Source of the DNA: Guillardia theta CCMP2712 | Taxonomy: Eukaryota > Cryptophyceae > Pyrenomonadales > Geminigeraceae | Assembly (NCBI RefSeq): GCF_000315625.1 | Contig: NW_005434628.1 | Span: 186,434-250,433, forward strand | Reading direction: 5' to 3' | Length of the DNA stretch: 64,000 nt | In this document: positions 1 to 11,052 of the stretch, one piece after another | Layout of the letters: every line of letters starts with the position of its first letter | Numbering within the stretch: position 1 is the stretch's first letter | The notes under the pieces: generated by a model | Database searches by the model: none | What the model was told of the DNA's origin: nothing | Seen by the model: the letters and a program-made list of their open reading frames with translations, nothing else | Translations under genes and position numbers: made by a program

Positions 1-300
1 AGGAGTACGAGAGGGTGACGAGGGCGAGGGGACAGGAGACGGCACTTCCCTTGAGCGAGCTCTCTTGGCTGACCGTCCTTGAACTTATCCGGCAACAGCC
101 GACGCGCAGGTGCTAGTGAAGTGAGAGCAGCACGCCGGCAGACGAGGTGGACGGGAGCCGGCATGGAAACAGTTAGTTGGATCGCAGAATGATGCTGCGT
201 AGTTTGATGACCAAGATGCCTGGTCGATGTCTTGTAATACACGCGTGAATCTATGACTAGCATTGCGAGTCAGGCGTGTGAAAGCTGTCAGAACACTATC

Positions 301-540
301 GTGTTGTTGTATCGATATCAATCTCATTCATTGTTGTTGTATCGACATCAATCTCATTCGTTGTTGTTGTATCGACATCAATCTCATTCGTTGTTGTTGT
401 ATCGGCATCAATCTCATTCGTTGTTGTTGTATCGGCATCAATCTCATTCGTTGTTGTTGTATCGATATCAATCTCATTCGTTGTTGTTGTATCGATATCA
501 ATCTCATTCATTGTTGTTGTATCGGCATCAATCTCATTCA
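301..540. repeat. 30-bp minisatellite, 8 tandem copies
   Basis: Eight head-to-tail copies of a 30-bp unit of the form TTGTTGTTGTATCG(A/G)(T/C)ATC followed by AATCTCATTC(G/A). Copies differ at only a few positions (GATATC, GACATC, GGCATC variants). The array is open in several frames because 30 is a multiple of three, but the translations are pure repeat and nothing suggests a coding exon, so I treat it as a non-coding minisatellite upstream of the EsV-1-7 gene. Confidence 0.95.
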
Positions 541-1055
541 TCGCCTACTTGAATCATGCAGCAAACCTTGCTCATGCATGTTGCCAATCTGGCTCCCTTT
601 TTAAATAATCTTTCAGGTAATATTTCAAATGTGCCTTATGATTTTCAATACTCGACCAATTTTCAGTCAAATGTAGAGGCGCAATTCCAGGCAGAGATGG
701 AGCAGGCGGAGGAGGTGGAGCAGGCGGAGGAGGAGGAGCAGAGCAGCAAGAGCAGGAGCAGAGGATCAGGAGGAGCAGAAGACGTAGCAACAGGCAGGAC
801 AGAGAAACAAGCTCGCAAGGCTCAAACGGATAGTTTCGATTGACAAGGAACAAATCAGAGGTAGCGATAAGCATCGTGAGAGCAGCGTTGGTAGACCCTG
901 CGAAGAACGTCTGAAAGCAGAGGCATGACGGGCTGGTAAGAATGTTAGACAGCCAACCGAGTTTCTTGCGCGCTTGCAACGATGGCTTCTGAGTTCGTTT
1001 GTCTTGTAGCGAACCATGTGAACCTACGGAATGGAAGCCCATGCAGGATTTGCGA
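541..1055. other. Intergenic, no gene seen
   Basis: Between the minisatellite and the first gene. It contains a short GGAGGAG/GAGCAG-rich purine stretch (about 690-770). No conserved coding signal was recognised on either strand. Bases 1-300 also show no recognisable gene. The promoter of the EsV-1-7 gene should lie here. Confidence 0.6.
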
Positions 1056-2651
1056 ATGGGCGTAAACTTCTCCTCTTCACTTGCCGTGCTTGTCTTCCTC
1101 TGCTCCCTCCTCTTGCCCTTCGAAGCCGTATCAAATGCCCAGCAGCTTGAAGGAGCGACCGCTGGTGAGCGGGCCGTCACAAGATTGCTCAATCACGCCG
1201 ATCAACGTTGCCCTGCCTTGTCCAGTGCGAAGTCTGACCAGCACCAGCAGGCGAACTGCTTCAGAGCAGCCATTCTCTCCTGCCGAGTGTAGTGAAAGGC
1301 CCGTGCTCTCGGGTTGACCCTCGCAGCCATCTTGCAATCTCTTGTCATGCCTCCAACCTCAGCAGCCCTGTGACCCAGAACGTCACTCGTGGTGCAGCGA
1401 AGTGGGAGGAGACCTTTGTTGTGATGAATCCGTGCAGCTGCATCGCGATTGGTGTCTGTTGGAGCTCAACGAGCAGCGCCTAGTTCAACCTCGACGGCTT
1501 CAGGTCTATCAGTTTTTCACCTGCATGGTTTACCACGCTCATCAAGAACGTTTCAGGCTCAAGTCAACCCCCGGGTGCAGGGAATGCAAGTAATGAAGAG
1601 CAAGTATCTCGCGTGAGACTCTCTCATGCAGACACTTGCGCTCCTCTGAAACCTGTCGGTCGGTTGCCAGAGGAAAGAAACCGCTTCCCAGACATGTCGA
1701 TACCCCGAAGGTTGCACGCTCAGAGCCTCTTTCGGCCCTCAAGGTAAGTTGTGCCAAGTATGCTATCTTGTACGCCCAGTGAGGTCTTGACACAGGCTGT
1801 GTGCCTCTGTCCTGCCACAAGCACAGGCAGGCAGGATTCGTGAACTTGAACTGTGCGCGGTGAGAGCTCCTAGTGTTGCGATGCCTCGGCTGACGCCGCA
1901 CGGCTCAGCTGCTGCGAACCGGGTTGCTCAAGTACAGCATCCTACGGCACAGAACAAAGTAGGAAGATGATCCATTGTTCAAAGCACAGGAAGAAAGGCG
2001 AGACCTGCCTCCGGACGCACCTCTGTCAACACAGAAGCGGGTCCCCTCCGCCTCACCTGCTCTCTTCCATCGAAATGAACTCGCTGCGATCTCCAGATGC
2101 CTTCGGCGTGGGACCTTCATACAGCTGCTGCATCCTACAGGCAACGTCACTCAGGCAACTGGTACCCGACTGCTCCCTACCAGTCGAGAGCGTGCTGATG
2201 GTGCTGGTGCAGAGAAAATGTACTTCTGCTCCCTGCATCGTCCAGCCGGCATCGGCTGGCAGTTTGGAGTGGGAAGGTCTGTATGGACACTGGCACTTCG
2301 GGAACCGAACTTATTCATGCCTGCAGCATGTGTCAGGAGTCTGGATGCATCAAGCACGCCTCCTTCGGAGTGCCTGGGAGCAAGAAGGTTTGCAGGCGGT
2401 GGCTGTTGACTTGGTGCCAGTGATGATCCGTGAACATTTCAGGCTCTGTATTGCGTCTTACACAAGAAACAGAGTCATTCCAACGTGAAGAATCGAAGGT
2501 TCACAAACAGATCGGTCTACTTGACATGACCAAGTGCAGGTGCACTGCCGAAGGATGTCATTCCCTGGCGACTTATGGAGAGATAGGTCATGGTCCGACT
2601 ACATGCTACAGGCACCGGGATGAAACACATGTCAGATTCAAACGTGGTTGA
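1056..2651 (+). CDS. EsV-1-7 cysteine-repeat protein with signal peptide, 12 exons
   Basis: Exons 1056-1286, 1327-1381, 1438-1503, 1557-1612, 1692-1743, 1796-1859, 1909-2040, 2097-2161, 2213-2276, 2327-2387, 2443-2498, 2540-2651; introns 40-79 nt, mostly about 50. All phases agree and the total gives 337 residues. The protein starts with a hydrophobic signal-peptide-like segment (residues about 6-25) and a Ser/Thr/Pro linker. It ends in about five EsV-1-7 repeats (C-x4/5-C-x15/16-C-x2-H-x12), beginning at C codons 1695, 1910, 2024 (irregular), 2331 and 2541. Repeats 2 and 4 match C-x4-C-x16-C-x2-H exactly, and the H-x12-C spacing is restored only across splice junctions, which supports the model. 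The family is named after an Ectocarpus virus protein and includes the IMMEDIATE UPRIGHT developmental regulator of brown algae; its biochemical role is unknown and the motif is presumed to bind zinc. The first four exons are less certain. Confidence 0.8.
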
Positions 2652-2780
2652 GTACAATAGAAGCAATCATCATGCCCTATGAAAATGTGATGTTAAATTT
2701 GAAATATGAGATCAGTGGACTCTTGGAATGTTCTCAAAAAAATTTATTGAATTTGCAACGACTAGACTTACACAACGCGT

Positions 2781-4076
2781 TTACTTGCCGAGGATCTCCA
2801 TGGCAGTCTTCTTCTCATCCGTCAACTCCTGCTCGGTGGCCTTCATCTTCTCCTTGGAGAAATCGTCGATCTCAAGACCCTCCTTGATAGTCCACTTGCC
2901 GTTGCTGTGAAAAACCAAGTTACACACAGGTCGAGCTACATGTCAATGTCTGTTACCTGCAAGAGACAGGGAAGGAATAAATAAGGCCATCAGCCACGCC
3001 ATACTTGTTGCCAGTGGAGTCGACAGCCATGGACACGAACTGTCCAGCGGGAGTTCCGAGGAACCAGTCGTGCATGTGGTCGGAGATGGCCTGGGCAGCA
3101 GAGAGGGCAGAGGAGAGCTTGCGGGCAGCGATGATGGCAGCTCCTCTCTTCTGGATGCAGGGGATGAACTCGTTCTTGTACCACTCGTCGTTGTTGACGA
3201 CCTCCTTGGCCTTCTTGCCTGCAGTGAAATGTGAGCACGAGGAGGAGCTAACAAGATTGTCCTTCACCGTTGATGGTGGCAGCGTTGATGTCAGGGTACT
3301 GGGTGGAGGAGTGGTTGCCCCAGATGATGGAGTTCTGCACCTGCTCGACGGGAACGGAGGCCTTGATGGCAAGCTGGGCAATAGCACGGTTGTGGTCCAG
3401 ACGGGTGAGAGCAGAGAAGTTCTCTGAGAAGACGAGGATCAGTGCCATCTCAACGCTAGCAAGGGGGAAGGAATTCGAAGGAAGGAGCAGGATGAAAGAG
3501 CATGGTTCACTTACCCCTGGGGATGTTGGGGGCGCACTCGGCAGCGATCAAGCAGTTGGTGTTGGCAGGGTTTCCGACAACCAAAACCTTGACAGTCTTG
3601 CTAGCAACGGTGTTGAGCAACTCTCCCTGGCAGTCAACAGTCATAACAACTCAAACTTGGTGTTGCCTTTGCTAGATCACCTGCTCCTTGAAGATACCGC
3701 AGTTCTTCTCGAGGAGATCCTTGCGCTCCATACCGTCCTTGCGGGGGAAGGCTCCGAGCATGATCACGGCATCAGCTCCAGTGAAGGCAACCTGAGCAGC
3801 CAGAATTCAGATTATGCATGTGAAAACGCGCTACTGGGTCACCTTGGCGTCTCCGGTGCAGACGACACCCTTGAGGAGAGGGTAGGTGGCATCCTCGAGC
3901 TCCATCTTGACTCCGTTGAGGGCGGTCTGAACTCCCTCGATGTTGAGATCAAGAAGGTGGAGCTTGACGGGCTGGTCGGGACCGAAGGTCTTGCCAGAGC
4001 ACAAGTGGGGGAGGAGAGCATAGCCAATCTGGCCAGCGGCTCCGGTGATGCAGACAGTCATAACAGGCTTAGACAT
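2781..4076 (-). CDS. Malate dehydrogenase, cytosolic type
   Basis: NAD-dependent malate dehydrogenase, interconverting malate and oxaloacetate. Exons on the minus strand: 4076-3843, 3791-3681, 3626-3515, 3423-3268, 3218-2957, 2904-2781; introns 49-91 nt; phases agree and give 332 residues. The N-terminus reads [20 protein letters not shown], with the Rossmann glycine motif [16 protein letters not shown] is the conserved NAD-binding/loop segment. LTRLDHNRA carries the Arg/Asp catalytic region, and [11 protein letters not shown] carries the catalytic His. The end is TAMEILGK. There is no obvious presequence, and the start directly before the Rossmann fold argues for the cytosolic isoform. The gene is transcribed away from the glycosyltransferase at 5.3 kb, so the 4.1-5.3 kb interval holds both promoters. 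Confidence 0.97.
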
Positions 4077-5294
4077 GGTTTCGGAAACTGAAACAACATG
4101 AGTCAAGATCAAAAGCGATGAATAGTTTGAAGTGAGCAAAAAATGATATCGAAGCTCGATTGTTGCGATGGAGGAGAGTTCATATAATCAGGAAGAGAGT
4201 GTAACTATCACTTCACACGATTTGAGAAAAGCGAGATGCAATCAAAAAGCAATAAAACCAAAATGAGACACCTCAAATGAACAAGTTATTATTGCAGATT
4301 GGCACCAAGATTGCTCCAACGAGACCAGCGAACATATCAAATCAGTATGTCAGCAATCGGCAAACCAACAAAGTCAACACTGTTCCGAAATCCGCGATTT
4401 CACGGAGGTCCAAGTCATTTCACAACAGAGGCGGGAATGGGCTGAGAAGAAGAGATCGAGGAGAGAGGAACATCTAGTGGAGGGGCGGGGAGAGCATGGA
4501 GGGAGCGCAGAACGAATCAGTGCTCTATCAGTTTGCAAGGGAGTAGTGTCCGGCATACAGCGAGGAGAGGACGCGTGGCGACTCGTTTTAAAATTAAAAT
4601 CTACGCCTCCCCCCCGTGTACCAGTAAAAGCTAAAACAGTTTTCTTAAAAAGTCATCCACGTCATGATCAGTACAGATTTGTTACCGTGAAGAGGATTTC
4701 AATATTGAAGAGTTTTAAATATATATATCTGTAGCACAAATTCCTTTCTAGGTACAATCTCTCCTTTCCAGGGGGTGAGAAACAGCTTATATGTGTCACC
4801 TCTACACCCACCCTTCTGATAGTCTTTGCCCCTATCATTGACGGGTCTAGTAGAGCAAAGAGTCGTGGGTTAGAAATGATGTGTGCAACGGTACAACAAG
4901 CCTGATAGCAAATATTAAAAATAATTATAAATTCTATTGGGATTGCAAGAATATCCAAATCTCTGAAGAACAAATATAATAAAGTTTTGATGCTCAGGTA
5001 CAACACAGTACAACCACATTTCTGTATTTAGGTTATCTTGGCAGGATTTTTGGATTTGGACACAATTGAGAATTAACAATCTTGAAATATGAAGATCAAT
5101 TTACAAATTATGTCAATAAAATTTCAAAATTAAAATGCCAATATCTGCTGGAACAGAGTTCTTGCGCCCCTTTCTGCTTCAACGTGTAACAAAAAAACAA
5201 AGAAAACAAAAAAAGAATGTGTAAAATGTTTTTTTCTTGTGGCCGATCATCCGGTCTTCCAGCATGCGCGGATCCTTTTCTGTGTTGTACCACC
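4077..5294. other. AT-rich divergent intergenic region
   Basis: About 1.2 kb separating two divergently transcribed genes. It is noticeably AT-rich from about 4580 to 5220 (for example TTTTAAAATTAAAAT near 4586 and a poly-A/G run near 5190-5215). No coding signal or RNA gene was recognised; it probably holds the promoters of the malate dehydrogenase and the glycosyltransferase. Confidence 0.6.
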
Positions 5295-7820
5295 ATGTCA
5301 TGGTGGACCAGTATAGGGCGAGCATGGCTGGTGGCGGCCGTCGTTGCGACGATGCTAGCAGGGGGAGCAACAAGAGGAGGAGGGAGAGAAAGCAGGAGAA
5401 AAGATGATAGGTATGCATTGGTCGAGGAGAGCTGGGACATGTCCTGTCTTGGCCCGTGGGGGTACGAGGGTAACAATGGTGGCAGAAACGGGAGCACTAA
5501 GGACCGATGCACCGAGGGGCTGGCGCTTCATGGGAGGGGACAGTGGGGACGAGCACTTGAGGTTGGAACGTCTGATCTTCGTGAGCAGCCTCTGAGCCAT
5601 CGCTGCGGACAGGTGTTCGCAAGCGCAGTCGGAGACGCCCTGTCAAAGGGGCTCGCCGGGAGCGACGAGTACCTGGTGGCAGCAGACTGCATCTTTGGAG
5701 CATCTCTCTCGCTCAACACTCTGGGTGAAAAGGGAGCCTCTCTGGCTTCATTCCGACTTTCTCAAAGGCTTCTGAAAGATACAGCCTTGGTTATCCCTTG
5801 CCTTGCCTGGTTTCTTCGTTTTACTGGTACTTGCAGGCCAAGGACTCGAAGCACGCTTCGGATTCCAACATGCAGACCTGCCGTGACATCTCATCGAGCA
5901 AGTCGAGCGATCCTTACATGGTGTGTGTAGACTGCACAACACCCTCGTACTGAACATGCTGCCAGTCGTGCGATACTTTCCGATCTTTTGCGGATCTCCT
6001 GCACGACGCCCTGGATGGAGTAAACTGTCGGTTTCACCCTCAAGATGTCTTCGAGGTCAGTTGCAGCGAACAGATCCTCCTGGCAGAATCTGTGTCTTCT
6101 ACTGCCACATCCAAGTTGCTGGCTGACGAGGGTCTTGATCGTGTCTTCAGGGTGCGGTGGTGTACGTGAACGCCCTGCTTCTTGAGGACTTCTTCGTGAA
6201 CAAACATCCCTTCATCCGCAATAGATACATCCTTGTTACACACTGCAGGTCTTCCTTGTGCTGCCCCTTGGTGAACGGCTCACTCCTTGCCGTAGTGACG
6301 CAGGAGCACCGGGAGCGTTCGACGTGTACCTCGACGATCCGTAATGAAGTCAATGGGGGCGATTGTTCGTTCTCAAAGTGCACCATAGGCGCATCATCGC
6401 TTGGTTCGCACAGAACCCTGACCTCTCACATCATCAGAAGCTGCATCCGCTACCGATTGGTTGACAAGCTCTGCCGACAAGTGTCGGATCGCTCACTGGC
6501 TGTGCATGCAGGTCTGGCAAACCGCCAGTATCCCCATGGAGACATAGAGGCGGTAAGGGCTGCTCCTTGCGGTGTTTCATCCTGGTCAAGTTTGCGGCTC
6601 GTCGCAGGTCTCGCGCGTCCGCAGACAATATGCTGATGGTCAGAAAACCGGTGAGGGGGGATGAGGTTGGAGAGAGTACAGTGAGATGAAGTGTCAGGGT
6701 GGTTGTACGTGAACATCAACGAGCAGACGAGTGGGGATAGGAAACGAGCTTTGCAAAGTACAATTCTTGACAATCTTTCTCTCTCCTCCTCCGCCCCATT
6801 GGTCCCTCCTTCCCCTCCCCCTCCCTTTTCTCCTTGTACTTTTGACAACATCCTCTCCTCTCCTCATCTCACCACCATGTTGTAGTCCTCAAGGGGAAAT
6901 CATTCGTGACGCTGGCTTCCAACTTGCCTTACGAGGAGTATCTGCGGGATCTAGCAAGGTGCGGCAGCTTTCATAGATGCCATCTCTCCTTTCCTTGACG
7001 CGCCTGATGCGATGAGCGCAGGCACAGATTCGTTTTATGCCCTGCAGGCAACGGCCTAGACACGCACAGTAAGAAGAGATTGGAGGGCGAACGGGGCAGA
7101 GGAGTTTTTGTTATGTGTATGTGTGTGTGAGGGGGGGGGGGTGAGGACAAGAAGGTTCGGGCGGTTTGCCAGAATTATGTAAGATAATGGTCAGGGACAT
7201 GGGAATCGTTGCTAATGGGCTCTGTGCCGATCGTGGCAAGCTCTCCGATGGATTCGCTTTTCCGTTTTCTCCCGGTGAGGAGGGAAAATCTCACCGTCGC
7301 TCCTGACCCCCCGCAAAGGTTCTGATTGTGGATGATTGGGATGAGATCACCTTGAATCTGCTCGAATCAAGTCTGCCTTGCCTCCCGTGCTCGCAGCTCA
7401 CAGATCTTGACGGTGCTGTCAGGTTGGGAGAAAATCTCGTCTGCTATAGCACAAGGTATCCGTACCTGTGCCTTGCTCTCTTGAAACTGTTCTGACGTTC
7501 CTCCCCTTTTTCTCCTCTGTTCTGAATCCCTCGTCCCTTCTCCTCCTCTTCCTTCTCTCGCTCTTCGTATCCACAACGCCCTCACCACCCGCAGTCAGCA
7601 ACAAGGTAGAGAATGATGGTCAAGAATCTGCATCGCTCACCCTGAGCAGGAGGCCCGTGATCGACCCGAGGGCTTCTTCGACTTCGCCCCACTCTTTGCA
7701 GGTGATCCTGTAAAACGGATAGCAGTGCCGCTGTTCTCATCTTCATATGCAGACTACTGGTCAGCCGCTTTCAGAAATGGAGCCCCAGAACACGCGATGG
7801 GATTGAGCCCACAGAGCTAA
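5295..7820 (+). CDS. Exostosin-like glycosyltransferase, 19 exons
   Basis: Exons: 5295-5410, 5486-5561, 5613-5789, 5837-5920, 5966-6055, 6151-6248, 6296-6340, 6389-6459, 6512-6552, 6608-6650, 6698-6757, 6886-6958, 7022-7068, 7195-7274, 7319-7370, 7423-7455, 7595-7605, 7650-7701, 7753-7820. Phases agree; 438 residues. A short N-terminus with a hydrophobic segment (residues about 8-24) looks like a type II signal anchor, fitting a Golgi enzyme. Conserved blocks in order: CDTFRSFADLL, NRYILVTHCSD, IIAWFAQNPD, HPLPIGLANRQYPHGD, LPYEEYLRDLAR, FVLCPAGNGLDTHRTWE and VLIVDDWDEIT. The CPAGNG-x-D-x-HR-WE block is the signature I associate with exostosin-like (GT47-type) transferases common in protists. 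Donor sugar and acceptor cannot be told. Exon 17 is only 11 nt. Confidence 0.85.
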
Positions 7821-8261
7821 TCTCTTCTTCTTCCTCTGCCACCTTAAAGTTCCATCCACCCCAGCCCGATGGCATTTTCTCCATCCTCAGGATGTCATGC
7901 TGGGCTAGAGGCTGTATCATAGTGATAACAATCGCCGGTTTGTTGTCAGACCTCCTAACGACGTGTGTCAGTCTTGCTATTAGCAAACTTTTATTGTCCA
8001 TAAACGATTCAATCAGACTGAGTCTTGTACGACTTTACCGTCAGTGACTCGTACGGACAGCCGCCAGACATTTGCAAACGGACCCTGACTGCCCGGAATT
8101 TCACCCGGGCTCCGGTCACTGTCGGAACTAGCCGCCGGCCCGGGGCCTCCGAGTGACTTCAGCCGGCCCCCGCAGCTGAGCCGCTGGCACTCAGGACTGC
8201 CTCGGAGTTTGTCTTATCTTTGTGGCTATGGGGCTATTGCCCAGTCACATCTAAAGGGAGA
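7821..8261. other. Intergenic with GC-rich patch
   Basis: The first half is ordinary sequence. From about 8040 to 8190 there is a strongly GC- and CpG-rich patch (CCCGGG, GCCGGC and CCGGCC runs) that resembles other GC-rich patches at 22.7, 23.4, 30.7 and 61.8 kb. No coding signal was recognised. The promoter of the lumen-protein gene should lie between the patch and 8261. Confidence 0.55.
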
Positions 8262-9348
8262 ATGGCGCCGCGCCCAATGGCGGCGCTGGCAGCTGGGCTT
8301 CTGTTGGCGATGGCGCAGGAGTGTGCAGGCTTCAGTGGAGGAGCCATGGCTCCTCTTGGTTGTAGTGCAGGTGTGAGGAGAGAAGCGAAAAGAATGCCTC
8401 CATGGCTCATGGCTTTGCAGGTTTGCGATCAGCAAGGATGGAGATGGGAGCGGCGAACGCAGGGAAGGGATGCGAACGGAGGAAATTTCTGCAGACGACC
8501 TTGGTGAACGCCGGATTCACACTTGCAGGGTTTGCCAGCAAGGTAAGCAGAAGCCTCAGCGTCCACATGCTTCCTGAAGGCGCATGCTGACGGCTGAGAG
8601 CTGCGGGGGTTGTAAGTGAGGCATGTTGGCAGGTAGGAGCTGAGCAGACCGCAAGGAGTGAGGACAAGAAGCTGATTGACATCTCGGACGAGGAATTCAA
8701 GAGCAAACTCCGGGAGGACGTTGTCAAGAATCAGTTCATGGTTACCCAAAAGTTCGTTTGTGCAGCGCAGATTGTAAGATTCAACAGGTGACGGGCGCGC
8801 TCACTCGATCTCTGTACGATGAGAAGTGCACATTCACGGACGAGATTGACACTTACACGCTCGAGAAATGGTGAGAAAGATGATGATGCAAGCCAGGAGG
8901 TTGTTGTTGAGGTGTTTGGTTGAAGGATGGATGGAACGGCGAAGCTCTTCCAGAACGATTACAGTGAGCACCGATCAGCGCAATGTTTCTTTGCTGCTCT
9001 TCCTGAGCATATTTTCATTCAGGTAAGATGGAGCTCGACGGAGACATCCAGGTCAATAAGGACGGAGCAACCTTCAAGTTCAAGGAGCAGCTCATGTTCA
9101 ACATCCCCATCCTAAAGCCAAAGGTAACTACCACCTTGCATGTACCAGCGGTCAGCGAGGTTTGAAGTGAATGTGTGCAGGTGCCATTGACGGGCAAGCT
9201 GATCCTGACGAGAGGGAGCGATGGGTTGATCACTAGCTACCGCGAGGTCTGGGACCAGCCTGTGAGAATCTCTTTCTCTGCTTTTACTAGACATGTGACA
9301 ACCCCGTGCTAGGTCTGGAAGGTGCTGACCTCCGCGAGTTTCTTTTGA
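8262..9348 (+). CDS. DUF2358-like (NTF2-fold) protein, predicted thylakoid lumen
   Basis: Exons 8262-8370, 8421-8542, 8633-8740, 8788-8870, 8926-8963, 9023-9123, 9181-9261, 9313-9348; introns 47-90 nt; phases agree; 225 residues. Residues 1-23 form a signal peptide ending in ECAGF, the Phe at the cleavage point being typical of plastid-targeted proteins in complex red plastids. A transit-like stretch rich in Arg/Ala follows, then ERRKFLQTTLVNAGFTLAG, a twin-arginine thylakoid signal. The mature part matches the DUF2358/SnoaL-like family: VTGALTRSLYDEKCTFTDE, EQLMFNIPILKPKV, DGLITSYREVWDQPV. The function of this family is unknown. An alternative donor 12 nt upstream of exon 1's end is also in phase. 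The 3' end overlaps the PH-domain gene on the other strand. Confidence 0.9.
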
Positions 9349-11052
9349 TGAGCCACTGAGAGTAGAGCTCCATGGATGGAGATGATGATGGAGTCTGTAT
9401 GTGTGAGATGAGATCCTGCACTCTCTTCTTGATCATCAGTTGCTCCTCCCGCATCTGCTGTATCTTAGCCACCAGCGCGTCTCTCCCCTGGTCCTCCCGG
9501 CGCTCAGCAGGAGAGTTCGCGGCTTGCCGGCAGAGCTTGTCTTTCGAGGCATCACAGTCATGTCTGTCCTCGCCACGGCCTGACGTCACATCTCCCCGCT
9601 GGCTCCTGTAACCCGCAAGCTGGTCGAGCACGTCCCTTGCAAGAGTCTCCCGATGAGACGCCGAGACCGCTGGGTCTACCCTGTGAACGACTCGACTTGT
9701 ATAGGCCGGGCTGGTCTGTGGACGATGGCCGAAGTTCTGGGCTGTGACGGTGGTAGAAGAGGTGTTGGAAGGCTGAATGGAATGATCAGGGTGACTGTGT
9801 TTGTCATGCCTGAACTTGGCTTCCTGCTTCTCTTGTAGATCATTCAGGAACTGGAGCCAACCCTGCTTCTCTTGCAGAGTCTCAGCATAGAAGATACGGA
9901 CCTGTGCAAGCGGCAGTGAGCAAGATCGAGAAGGAGAAGGAGAAGCAGAAGGAGACATAAACTTTGTAGAAGACATTGCAAGAAGAGGAGAAAGAAATAG
10001 GAGTGAGGAGAGGAAGGAGGGGGCTAGAGTCTGGGGGCCAGCAGTAGCAGCAGCAGCAGCAGCAGCACCTGAGGAGACGATTGAGGAGTCTCTCTAGTGA
10101 CGAGCTTGAACGTCTTCTCATGGTGCGGCAAGAACTCGTTGAACTTGTAGCTGGTGGTCGAGAAGGACACCAGGTACTCCTCCGACTTTATCAGCCTGTC
10201 GCTCATGTCCACCACGTTGAAGATCTTCAGCTCCACGTCCTGGGGGACGTCGGGCTGGTTGGCGGAGGCTCGACACCGGAGCACGCAGTCGGGGGTCACG
10301 TAGAAGAACTGCTTCCTCCACCGCAAGTCCATGAAGCTCTGAAACCACAGGAAGCCTCGCATAAGCATCGCCAGCTGCGGGCTCTTGTTCTGTAGCCTCC
10401 TGATCTCAATCCCCTGCCTTGCCCTGAGCTCCATCTCCCATCTCTCATCCAGCGGCTGTCCGACCCTCACCAGCCTCATTCTCTTCCCAAGAGGAGTGGT
10501 AGGATCCACATTCCTCACGGGCTTTTTCAGAAAGATTTCAAGCTCATGCCGGAGCTGTTCCTCCCACTCCGCGATCCTCGACCGATCGTTCTCTTGCAAC
10601 GTTGCCTCCTCTTCCTTTTCCTCCTCTCCTCCTCTTACTTGGCTGTCTGCGGTCGAGTCCGTATCTTCAGTCTCATCCTCCGCCAGTTCCGACGTGTCCA
10701 GCAACTCATCGTCCAAGTCCGACATGCTCTCTGCCTCCTGCACGGTGCTGACGCTCTCCCCAAGGCTGACTTCGCTGGTGCCACTCTGAGGAGACGAGCT
10801 CCTGATCTCCTTGAGCGTTGAGCTGAGTTGGTCTCTCGAAGAAATCCTCTTCCTCCTCCTCCTGATCTTCTCCTCCTTCCTAGGAGGTGCTGTGCTCCGG
10901 TTCTTGTCTCTTGCCTTGAAGCGCGATGCTGGTACCTGCGCGCTCATTGGACGCGAGCTGAGAAACTCCTGCGGAGGCTCAGCTGGAGCTAACTTGGCGC
11001 TGATGGGCCTTCCCCGATGGATATCCCGCAGCTTCCGCATGAAGCCAGGCAT
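9287..11052 (-). CDS. PH-domain protein with acidic/basic low-complexity N-terminus
   Basis: Two exons: 11052-10069 and 9901-9287, with an intron of 167 nt that contains a CAG/CTG run at its 5' end. The model gives 532 residues. Residues 1-210 are charged and low-complexity (Arg-rich near 60-75, Glu/Asp-rich near 105-160). A pleckstrin-homology domain spans about 230-360: GFLWFQSFMDLRWRKQFFYV, ELKIFNVVDMSDRL, then, across the intron, VRIFYAETLQEKQGWLQFL, which carries the invariant C-terminal Trp helix. The tail (about 365-532) is Ser/Gln-rich with a helix near ALVAKIQQMREEQL. PH domains bind phosphoinositides or proteins; the partner is unknown. The stop lies at 9287, so the last 62 nt overlap the convergent lumen-protein gene unless a 3' intron was missed. 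Confidence 0.8.

Noticed and set aside
1380-1480. A C2-domain-like reading (AAKWEETFVV) in another frame
   Set aside because: It overlaps the predicted 56-nt intron and is too short; the spliced EsV-1-7 model accounts for the region with consistent phases.
1967-2488. A continuous 173-codon frame over the EsV-1-7 region
   Set aside because: It reads through four introns; the conserved cysteine spacing is kept only in the spliced product.
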